Origin: Purshia tridentata
Lineage: Eukaryota > Streptophyta > Magnoliopsida > Rosales > Rosaceae
Length of the DNA stretch: 20,388 bases
Assembly: GCA_003254885.1 (NCBI GenBank)
Contig: QANT01006823.1
Coordinates: 1-20,388, forward strand
Direction of reading: 5' to 3'
Of the stretch, positions 1 through 8,862 are shown piece by piece. The position numbers and the translations under genes are program-made. Every line of letters starts with the position of its first letter. Within the stretch, counting starts at the first letter, position 1. A model generated the notes under the pieces. It was not told the origin of the DNA. It made no database searches and saw only the letters and a program-made list of their open reading frames with translations.

Positions 1-337
1 GTTATGGTGGCTGTGTGGGTGAAGAGGAAGGAGGAAGAGGAGGATGGATTGGGCTAGGTAGGTGAAGGGTCCAAGCATGGAGTGGCTGTTTTGTTTGGAG
101 TTGCAGAGAAAGAGAGGAAGAGAAGAAGGGAAAGAGAGAATGACAGAAAAACCCCTGAAAAATGGGTCACGTGCATCTCACGTGGTCTTTTTAGACAGAA
201 AAACTGACGGAATTAGATGGAGGCGTGAAATTGTAAATTTTTTTAATTCAGGTGGAGGATTGGTTCAATTTTTAATTTAGGTGGTGAATTGCAAATAGAG
301 GTATAGTTCAGGTGGGTGATTTGGAAAAAAGCCTTTA
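1..337. mobile_element. Repeat-like fragment, possibly a transposon end, cut by the window edge
   Basis: A GA-rich stretch (about 75-145) is followed by several near-repeats of the phrase 'ttcaggtgg...gaattg' (about 245-325), ending in a short A-run and GCC at 331-340. This texture is common at the ends of Mutator-like and related plant elements. The partner end lies outside the window and no target duplication can be checked, so the class is inference. The open frame at 62-280 has no recognisable protein features. Two CACGTG motifs lie at 168-173 and 179-184. Confidence 0.35.
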
Positions 338-536
338 TTTACTTATTTTAAATTTATTGGATTGTTGTAAAATCTTAGTTCATATACTCTAAATTCATTC
401 CATTAATGGATTTGTGTTATTGGTTACAAGAGATTTAGGTTTTCGAATCTAAGTATGTTCATCAAATGATGAACAAGCTGAACGAGCTGCAGCCACTTTA
501 CATTGTGCAGCAGCCAAGTTTTGTCGACTCTTTGTT

Positions 537-782
537 GACCTCCACACAATTTATTTTTTGTTATGTGCAGAGGGTATTTTGGACACGAAATGGGCAAAAG
601 ATTATAGATTTATAAAAGTTGTTGTGCCAGGGTTAAAAAAATAAGTTTCACATTAAAACGACCTCCACACAATTTATTTTTTGTTATGTACAGAGGGTAT
701 TTTGGACACGAAATGGGCAAAAGATTATAGATTTATAAAAGTTGGTGTGCCAGGGTTAAAAAAATAAGTTTCACATTAAAAT
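537..782. repeat. Tandem duplication, two copies of 123 bp
   Basis: The block 537-659 is repeated head to tail at 660-782. The offset is a constant 123 bp with no indels, and I see two substitutions over about 120 aligned bases (GTGCAG versus GTACAG, and GTTGTTG versus GTTGGTG). Such similarity suggests a recent local duplication. Neither copy has coding features. Confidence 0.93.
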
Positions 783-900
783 AGTCTATTTAACAAAAGA
801 GCTCCTTGGCCAAAAAAACAAAAAAATAACAAAAGAGCTCAAATATTTTAATAAGTCTACTCAAAGTGGCAATTGGATTTACAGGTTTTGATTTCCTGCA

Positions 901-1010
901 AAAGCCCAATACGGATTGAGTATGGAAAATCTATCTCAATCACAATTTACATTGTTGATAAAATTTTGTGACTGAGGTGAGTTTTTCGCATCTAATCCGC
1001 ATTGGGCTTT
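901..1010. repeat. 110-bp foldback (long imperfect inverted repeat)
   Basis: The left arm 901-917 (AAAGCCCAATACGGATT) and the reverse complement of 994-1010 (AAAGCCCAATGCGGATT) differ at one base. Pairing continues inward to about 45 bp per arm, around a loop of roughly 20 bp. The inner differences I can align are almost all transitions, as expected if methylated cytosines decayed or if G-U pairs are tolerated. It is either a miniature foldback element or a hairpin-forming non-coding RNA locus. It ends 252 bp before the ATG of the 48-residue ORF. No clear target duplication flanks it. Confidence 0.75.
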
Positions 1011-1203
1011 CCCACGGGGACTTTCCCTTGGATCTACTCTTAGGAGTTTATTTGAGTTTTTTGAGTTAAATAAGGGTAAACAGTAAACTTGAATTTATTT
1101 CGTTTTATTTTCATTTTGCTGAGTATCATTTTTTTTCCTTTTTTTCTTTGACTACTCGTTTTTAGTCTCTCCCATAAGTTTTGGGGCCGAGATTGATCCT
1201 TAA

Positions 1204-1353
1204 ATGAGTTTTCTACAACTTGGAAACCAATTCGAAAGGAGCAAGAACAAAGAACCAAAAAATGGCAATGCCATGGGGCATGACTGTTTGGATGACAAGG
1301 ATGGTGTGGTTGGCTCTGACTGGGTGGGTTTCCTCTTGCTTGACTGTTGCTGA
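1204..1353 (+). other. Overlapping upstream ORF (49 residues) ahead of the small CDS
   Basis: ATG at 1204 opens a 49-codon frame, in a different register from the 1262 ORF, that runs into it and stops at TGA 1351-1353. Its protein is Asp/Asn-rich and has no recognisable feature. If the transcript starts upstream of 1204, this frame would act as an overlapping uORF and reduce initiation at 1262. It may equally be chance. Confidence 0.3.
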
Positions 1354-1408
1354 TGAGGTTGCTAGCTCCCTCAGAACAGGGGATATTGGCCCTTTTCATG
1401 TTGGCTGA
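1262..1408 (+). CDS. Small 48-residue protein with one hydrophobic segment (tentative)
   Basis: I do not recognise this protein. The ATG at 1262 sits in a strong plant start context (AAAAAATGGC) and opens a 48-codon frame ending at TGA 1406-1408. The product starts MAMPWGM, carries a hydrophobic stretch rich in W, V, L and A at roughly residues 7-30 (a membrane anchor or uncleaved signal), and ends in a polar tail finishing GDIGPFHVG. The frame is visibly richer in G+C than the AT-rich DNA around it, which supports coding. A pyrimidine-rich tract ending TTTTTAG near 1167 could be the acceptor of a 5'-leader intron. GT at about 1441 and the acceptor-like tgtgtgcag near 3150 could bound a 3'-UTR intron. 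An overlapping frame starts upstream at ATG 1204 (stop 1351-1353). No partner gene suggests a function. The alternative is a chance ORF. Confidence 0.5.
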   Translation: MAMPWGMTVWMTRMVWLALTGWVSSCLTVADEVASSLRTGDIGPFHVG

Positions 1409-3542
1409 TTCTACTTCCAAATTCACCAATCCAAAGCTCTGGTTTGTACTTTGTCTTCATGACCCTGCTCTTTAGCTGTCCTATGTCTCTTTGTCTTTGT
1501 GAATTTAGTTGATCGGTGATAGATGTGGTAGAATTCTGAACAACCCATTTAAGATGGATGTGTATTTGTTTGTGTGAAGGTTTGTTTGGTTGATTCCGGT
1601 GATGGGTTTGTTGGATTATAATTGTTATATATATATATATATATATTTATTTATTTAAGCTCTGGTTATTCATGGAGATACTAGCAGAAGCGGTAGTGGC
1701 GAACAAAAATATAAAGGATTTTGAAGTTAAATTTCAAACCGATAAAACCAAATATAGCCAATTGGATAGAGTCCCAAATCAAAATCCATGTATGAATTGT
1801 GTTTAAGAGGTACATACAAACTGTCCCTACTAGAGAAAAACACTCTAAGCAAGAATTCGTGCTTATCCCTGTTGGAGCCAATACACCTCCTGATTCGGTT
1901 AGGGTCTGATGGTGAGAATATGTGTGGTTTCAGGGTTTCTAAAACTTTTAACACAAAGGGTATTTCTTGGACATTGAACCAAGCAACAAGTTGGGGTAAA
2001 CTTGTGGCTGTTTGGGATGCTGTTAGCGGTAAAGAAGAAAAAGTGGCTAGGCACTTTGAGTTGGATGTGAAGGTTTGTTGTGGAAAGATGAAATCTGGGG
2101 TCCTATTAGCTGAACTTGGTTTGTGAGACTAAATCAAGGTGTTTTCTGTGGGTTGAATTGGGTATAAACTGTAGGAAATCTATAACACCTAGATTTTCAA
2201 GCACACATCTCTGGTTAGATTGCATCATTCAAAATCTCAATAGCTACTAAAATTACTTGTTCCTTATCGATTATAATAAAATTTTCGTCAGTTTATATAG
2301 TCTCTGCTACTACTAATTATAATTGGAGGTTAACTGTAACTTACCTAGAGTCAAACTAAGACCTGTGAGCAACAACTAAGTCAATGTCATGTAAGTCTAT
2401 CAACTAACAAAAATAAAATTGCTTGTTAAGATTTTATAAAACATTAACAATAATTAAAATGAATTTTACCTAAAATTAAGACTCAATAATAAATAGAGTA
2501 GCCTACAAGGGATGCTAATAAGGTCCAACTTTGAAAATCGGACTCAATTTTGGGAATAGTTCATATTGTTTATTGGTGAGATTCTTGTTGTATGCATCAC
2601 CAATCCATCTTATTTCTGAATAGGTTACTAAGTAAGGTTGTTGTATCAGTATCAGTATCAATAAAAGCAAATATGTTTCAGAATATATGGATGAGACACA
2701 TTTTCTGAGTCATATTTTAAAAGCAAATGTTCCTTGCCTTAGTGGTACAACAGTCAACAGCTATTAGCAAGAGTTGAGGGGTTCCATGCTTTAGCAAGTT
2801 TGTTAATTTTTTTGGAAGCCTATACAACTTGGTTTGGGTCAGGTTTTCGGGGTTAAAAATAGATAAAAAGGGATCCCAAACCAAATTTTTGGGGTCGAAT
2901 TAGTTATTGACCCAATTTAACTTGCATGTAAAAAAACTTAATCACCCTGGATGTGTTTGGGTTCAGTTGACTGGTATAATACCTCCCTAAATTTTTACTT
3001 TATTGATTCATATATCTTAGACAGCTCGTTAGATTTCAATTATTTTCCTTCAATTTTCTAAAAACTATGAAGCTAATATAACTATATTTTATTAGGTCAT
3101 TTTATCCATCAGTTCTGTATAACTACTCTTTTTTCGTGTATGTGTGCAGAGCAGTGAAGGCCATAGGTAGGATGAAAGGATGGTAGATGTGTGACCTAGA
3201 TTTGTGAATGCTGTGAGTAAATTTTTTTCATAGATTTGTAATCTCTTGTTTCATATTAATACAAAATTATAGTTGGGATTTTCATTGTGTTGGAAAGTTG
3301 TATCTTCTCGCTTTTGGTTGGAACACTGCTTAATGAGTTGAGTACTCTGACTTAAAACTAATTCTTTATAATGGGAAACCTTGTACAATAGAATTCCCGA
3401 GTTCTGATATTGGTTTGATGCTAATTTGGTGGCTGTGCAACATTTTTCTGGGGAGGTGTTTTGGTGAAGACTCGGAAACTTAAAAGTCCAGAAATAGAAA
3501 ACTGGGAAGCCATGGGACCTAATTGGCTTATTTTCTTTGTAG
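1409..3542. other. AT-rich intergenic stretch without a supported gene
   Basis: I see no gene here that I can defend. It holds a (TA)n microsatellite at 1626-1646, three GTATCA units at about 2644-2661, and a 10-bp inverted repeat TTGGTTTGGG/CCCAAACCAA at 2829-2838 and 2875-2884. An open frame of 112 codons at 1788-2126 has no recognisable domain. An acceptor-like tgtgtgcag lies near 3150 and might belong to a 3'-UTR exon of the small upstream gene. Confidence 0.5.
1626..1646. repeat. (TA)n microsatellite
   Basis: About ten uninterrupted TA units, followed by the TTTA-rich sequence ttatttattta. Confidence 0.95.
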
Positions 3543-3720
3543 ATTCAGGTTGATAGTGCAAGAATATCAAGTGAAATTTGCTGCACTTAAGAGAAGAAAC
3601 ATCACTTTTAGGCAGGCGTTAGAGGTTTGCCTTCCAGGAATACTCTACAGTTTGTACTTACAGATGACTCATGTTTCTCTTGCGGCGTTGCAAAGGAAAA
3701 TGAGTGGAAATCCATGGCAG
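3543..3720 (+). pseudogene. Orphan exon-like open segment, unidentified
   Basis: The segment begins after a good acceptor (tttctttgtag, AG at 3541-3542) and ends at CAG followed by a GTGATT donor at 3721. In between lies one stop-free frame of 59 codons, G+C-richer than its flanks. It reads like an amphipathic helical protein: a basic start (residues VKFAALKRRN), then RQALEVCLPGILYSLYLQ, ending GNPWQ. I find no partner exons and no start codon, and cannot name the family. It could be an exon of an unrecognised gene, a gene fragment carried by a transposon, or chance. Confidence 0.3.
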
Positions 3721-4681
3721 GTGATTCTTGTGTTTCGGTTTTGATTGTTTGTTTTTTTGGCCTTAAATTACGAAGGCAGTTTGCTTAAAGTCAAGTCTTA
3801 TGCTTGTCCCTCAGCATGTAATATTCTCCACCTAGATGATCTATGCGATGTATTAGTACATTAGTCTATCCACTTACGGAACTTACTTACCTTTGTGTTG
3901 GAGAGTGAACAACCCTAAAGTGGTCCTAGTCCGAATGTCCCCTAATTTAAGTCTTGTACCTTGGTTTAGATACAAGGGAAATTGAACTCAGTAACCCATT
4001 TTTTAGAGCAAATTGTTTTTATAACCTCTTTTTTTCAAACTTACTTTTATGACTTTTGGCCAAATTACTCTTTAGTTTTTCCTAATTACTCTTTTACCCA
4101 AAAAATATATATATATATATATATATTATATGTATACATTATAGCTTTCTTAGGACCTTGTGAGTGTGCTGTTTCGCCACACTCTTAATTAAACTAGCTT
4201 CTCTCACTCGACGAAGAAGAAGATCGGAGCTTGAGAATGCTAGCTGCGCGAAACTAACGAGCTTGGCATCGCCGATCTCTGTCTGAGGGTTGATTTGTTG
4301 AATGGGTTGATTGAATTGGGAGGGAGAGGGAGAGAAAGAGGGGATCTCAGCTTGGTTTATAATTCATATGATACGATTAATTATATAGGTTGGATTGGAT
4401 TAGCCTCAATGCCATATGAGACAATTAATTGAATTGGTTTGGTTAGGTTTTAATAGTATGTAACACGGATTTAAAAACTTTGGAAGTCTTGAATAATGAA
4501 AAATAAAAAAGAAAGAAAATGAAGTTTTATGGACAACTTATTAGTGGCAAATTTATCCCCACCTCAGGGCTTAGTAACAACTTACATTATCGTTCAGATA
4601 GTGCCTGGGTGTCTAAAATTATTGATACTTAGTGTTCTTTTACTCCAATCTCACACTATGTCCCATTAAAAAAGAGAGGAG
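3721..4681. other. Intergenic DNA with microsatellite and a GC-richer island
   Basis: No gene is supported. An (AT)11 microsatellite lies at 4105-4126. From about 4195 to 4350 the sequence becomes GC-richer and GA-rich and ends in GGGAGGGAGAGGGAGAG. It resembles a 5' leader on the minus strand, but the possible minus-strand ATG near 4275 meets a stop within about ten codons. A loose 48-bp direct repeat (CATATGA...AATTAATT) starts at 4365 and 4413. Confidence 0.4.
4105..4126. repeat. (AT)11 microsatellite
   Basis: Eleven AT units preceded by an A-run. Confidence 0.95.
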
Positions 4682-4859
4682 ATTTTCATTCAGGTTTTCT
4701 AATTTTATGTTCTATAGACTAAAATCATGTGGCTTTTACAATTTTTACTAAATTCTAATAATTAAAAAAAAAAGGATATTTTCATTCAGGTTTTCTAATT
4801 TTATGTTCTATAGACTAAAGTCATGTGGCTTTTACAATTTTTACTAAATTCTAATAATA
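4682..4859. repeat. Tandem duplication, two copies with a 96-bp period
   Basis: 4682-4763 recurs at 4778-4859 with a constant 96-bp offset. I see one substitution in the core (AAAATCATG versus AAAGTCATG). The copies are separated by a short A-rich linker (about 4764-4777). The near identity points to a recent event. Confidence 0.92.
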
Positions 4860-7800
4860 TTATAACTATTTCATGTCACATAATATTGGTACATTAGATT
4901 TTATCCTTTTTACAGATACCAAGCATCGAGCACTCGGCAGCTATTTTTGCTCCTCCTTTTTTTCGAATGCTCAACATTGATTTGTTAGTTTTATGTTAGA
5001 TTTTGACACTGGAATTTCGGGCCACAATCCTTATTTTATACCATAGAAAGTATGTGATGAACTTGTACACTCTATCCTAAAAGACGGGTAGAGGAAGCGT
5101 GAGTGCAACACTTGGCTACTATAAAACAATCATTTTAGAGTGCCCAGCGCTATATATCCATAAAAAAAAAATATTAAAAAAAAAGAAAAAAAAAGCAGAC
5201 ATCTGTGAAAAATTGCTTAGGACTAAATTCTAATTTTATGTGAAAAAAAAATTGCCTACATTTTGAATGATGAGCTCAAATGCAAGAAATTTCTTGGAAG
5301 TAGTAGTGGCGAATGATTGCGGATGATACTACACTGTATCACCCAAATATTTGAACAAACCCAAAGAACTAAAAAAGTGTTCAAAGAGCTCTAACTTTAG
5401 AAGAAGTTCATAAAATCTATAACTAAAATAATTTAAAAAAAGAGAAGTATTCAAATTGCGATTTTTAGATTTGAAATCAATAGAAGAGAAAAGAAAGAAG
5501 AGAGGGAAGAGATGGAAGTATGAAACATGACCATCTTGATAGAAAATATAAGTTTTGATAGTATGATATGATTTCTTTAAACAAAAAATGAAATTTAGAG
5601 ACTATCGATCGAAATAAAATTTAAGACTAAAATGATTTAGGAGTCAAAGTTGAAGAGGTATTTCTAAATATTCAACCAATTAGGAATAATAAGTGATAGG
5701 AATACAACATATACTCAAGTTAGGGATAAAACTCCAAAGCCACCCTCAACTTTATTAAGGGGAGGAGGAAGTGCTACAAAATGCAAAACCCATTGGCCTA
5801 CGGGCTTGATGTTTGTCTTTGTACCCATCACCAAGTTAACAGCACACATCCAAGTCTCTAGAGCAAAACAAATGATAAGGTTAAATTCTTTAAGGCAAAT
5901 TTCAGGTACTAATTGCCAATTGGACAGAAGATTCTAAATAAAGGACGACATACCCTTATAACGAAAAATCACACAACCAAATCCAACCTGCACATCAAAT
6001 CCAACCTGCCCTTGTGACTTTTCTTTGTCCATATCCTCTACTCATCTTTTATTTGGTGGACAATTTATATTCATATTAGGTGACTTGGAGCATGTGTGCC
6101 ACTTGACGTAATACACGTGGGTGAATCTTCTGATACGTTACCATGAAAAAATTTAGACATCTATACAAAAACTAATTGGCAATAAGAGAAGTAGTTCAAT
6201 ATCCTTATAAGCCGCTATGTAAGGTTATACTTTTTCAATGTAAAACAACACTCTACATTCTCAATTACCAAACTCTAAACGACTAACCATAAATAGTAAA
6301 ACAATTTTGTTTCAGCACATAAAACATTTGTGTTTTTACTTTTCGAAGTTCTTTGCTTAAGAAAGTACTTTGTTTCTGTTGTGCTTCAAATATTACACAA
6401 CTAATCTCATTGGTAGGAAGTATCATGCAGATCCAGCCCTTACCTGTAACTCCATTTGTGAAACTTCTTTGCTTCTGACTTCTGAGATTAAAATTTTTCT
6501 TGAATCAATAAAGTGAGCAAGATAATGACCTTGGCAGCTCAAGTTGCTTAACCCACATGGCAACAATGGAGCCAGTTGTGGTCTGGCTTGGGTGAAATTA
6601 GGCCCTACATTTGTGAATGGTGGTCCTGCATTTTATCATATGTCTATTTCAATCTGTTTTTACATGATGGGAATTGTCATTTACTGGGAATATTCATTAT
6701 TAATCTTCAGTCCTCTTCCTGGTAGATCAGATATATAGCCGATATTTAGATCCAAAGCCAAACCCTACCATCAATTGCAGCATTAATTTGAATATTTCAC
6801 CCCTTGATTCATTTCTGGGAGATTTTTCACCATTTTATGCCATTTCAAGAGTTACAGTGATAGCCACAGGCAGGCATATAGCTTTCTCAAGAACTCAACA
6901 AGTCTGGCATTGACCAGTACGTTGACATTACACATTTAAGGACTCACCAAACCCATGTACAACTTGCATAATTGATGTTTAACACAAGTTAGGTCTAGAG
7001 CTTCGTAGGCATGCATGAGGCACAATAAATACATTTTCTTCTTGGGCACTTTTTTTTTTTTAATTTTGTTGGCCAGGATTCTAGGGTACTCTTTAAGTGC
7101 TTGCTTTATGTGTTAAGACTTGTGGGTATCTTATATAGGATAAGAGATATAAGTTGCAAGAGACTAATCTCTTACAAGACAATTTTATAACATAATTAAT
7201 AATGTTATGTGTTGCCAAACTTATTAATATCATATTGAAAAAGAAGTACATATATTTATTATTAACATTTGCCCATAAAATTTGAACTAATACTTTTCAA
7301 AGAAATTGAGTATCCCCCTAAATTCAATGGTCATTTGATACTATTATAACTTGACAAATAAAACTTAATTATGCCAACTTAAAAATCTAAATGCTTAATT
7401 TCTTATCAAACAAACTTGGCCCATGGCCCCATGTCCATTTGTTTGTCACTTCTTCTCTTTCTTTTATAGTTGATTTAAATAATTGATGGGGGTGGTTCAG
7501 ATCGATCATTCAATTTGGGTGATTAATTCTGTTAAATAAGAGCACTTCTAAGTTGGTAGACCCACAAAAAAATACAAAATTAACCAGCATATGAATTAAC
7601 AAAATAAATCTAGCTACACCAAAATATATAATAAATGTGAAAGTGAAATTAAGTAGTGCTTTCAAAGTTTCAATGAAAGTTTTCTGCTTGCACCCACCTT
7701 CTTTCCACATGAAAAACTTCACTTAAAAAACATTTGAAAATTCCAATTCATGGAGAACTAGGACATGTCTTTGTCATTTTGTTTCTTTTTTTTTTTTTTC

Positions 7801-8540
7801 TTTTTGGAGAGTAATTAAAAGTTACAATCGGAGTATTTAATTTTTTGGCCAATGAATATTAATAAAATTAAATAATAGAAACAATGTTTAAGGCATTCGG
7901 CAAGACTCAGATGAACATTTTCATACAAAATTTCTGAAATTCTCATAAAATTTTCAAGTCTTTGGAATTAGTTTAAATGATAAGAGAAAGTGTGGAAATA
8001 AATTAAGATTTAAAAAGTTTAAGTTAGCAGTTAGCACAAATAACTTGCCAGATGTTTTGGACTCATTTTTATGTATGTGACTATCAGTTTATAACCCAGA
8101 AGAAAAATAATAATAATAATATCAAATACGAAAAAATAAATATCACAAATTAGAAATGCCGCCTTTTTTCTTAACCAAAAACTTGAAAAATCTCTTTAGA
8201 AAACAGAAATGGTGTAATTTTTCATAAATTTTGAATCTCTGAGTCTTCACCTTTTCTTTTTAGAAAATGCCAATTTTGTTTGACAAATGAAATCCAATGA
8301 GCACATGGTCTGCAGACTGCGACATGTCATAGAGATTTTAACTCTGTCACTTAATGCTGAATCTTGAAACTTTACAAAATAAATGATGTCCTAAATGATT
8401 ATCAAAGGTTAAATAGACCTCAAAGCAATCCAAACATAGTAGTAGAAGGAATGACCTTAAATAAAATAAAATAAAATTACCAATAGCTATCAATAGATTC
8501 AAAAAGCTTCCTAACCGCGTTTTCTGCTCATTTCCAGCTT
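4860..8540. other. Long AT-rich intergenic region without a supported gene
   Basis: I see no convincing coding frame, tRNA or rRNA in these 3.7 kb. Notable small items are A-rich runs at about 5162-5196, a palindrome around 7187-7211 (ATAACAT...ATGTTAT), AAT units near 8107-8120 and AAAAT units near 8460-8477. Short open frames at 6544-6738, 7510-7722 and 8347-8580 look like chance. The last 500 bp must contain promoter sequence for the glutaredoxin-like gene downstream. Confidence 0.6.
6104..6120. promoter_or_regulatory. TGACG motif next to an ABRE/G-box-like ACACGTGG
   Basis: TGACGTA (6104-6110) and ACACGTGG (6113-6120) lie two bases apart. Both are core motifs of plant bZIP factors (TGACG for TGA factors, ACGTGG for ABRE-binding factors). 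The nearest supported gene start is 2.7 kb away, so a role is unproven and chance is possible. Confidence 0.25.
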
Positions 8541-8544
8541 TCTT

Positions 8545-8550
8545 TATAAA
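8545..8550 (+). promoter_or_regulatory. Candidate TATA box of the glutaredoxin-like gene
   Basis: TATAAA (in TTTATAAAAATC) lies 313 bp before the ATG at 8863. This would put the start of transcription near 8580 and give a leader of about 280 bases that includes the CT repeat. A second candidate, CTAAATAA at about 8650, would shorten the leader. Neither can be chosen from sequence alone. Confidence 0.35.
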
Positions 8551-8678
8551 AATCAAAAAAGAAATTTCCGTATAAACCATGACATTGATTTTTCTTCACC
8601 TTCCCCTCTCCTCTCCTACCCAAACTCCTCTTGAAAGCTCTTCCTCACCCTAAATAATCAGCTCTACCACATTCTTCT

Positions 8679-8697
8679 TCTCTCTCTCTCTCTCTCT
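8679..8697 (+). repeat. (TC)n microsatellite in the leader of the glutaredoxin-like gene
   Basis: Nine TC units lie within a pyrimidine-rich stretch (about 8671-8702), some 165 bp before the ATG. Such CT/GA stretches are common in plant core promoters and 5' UTRs. The repeat number is expected to vary between individuals. Confidence 0.9.
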
Positions 8698-8862
8698 TTC
8701 TTTGTGAAGAGCAATCATATATCCCTCAATAAAAGCCTCCCAAACAAGACTGAGGACACAAACCAAAACCAAAGTTCTCTCTTTGTGTGGGAGAGAGAGA
8801 ATAAGAGCATCATTATTCTAAAATCCAAATCATTCATTTCACAACTTTCATCATTGATATTC

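Noticed and set aside
537..782. CRISPR-like or satellite array
   Set aside because: Only two long copies without spacers; a simple tandem duplication. The same holds for 4682-4859 and 16536-16725.
1788..2126. 112-codon open frame on the + strand
   Set aside because: No recognisable domain, ordinary AT-rich composition and no matching splice or start signals. Chance or a very old fragment.
6544..6738. 64-codon open frame
   Set aside because: No start context, no domain and surrounded by non-coding AT-rich DNA.
8704..8862. In-frame upstream extension of the glutaredoxin-like gene starting at GTG
   Set aside because: GTG is not a normal plant start, and the region is CT-rich leader. The ATG at 8863 creates the family's MGCxxSK lipidation motif.
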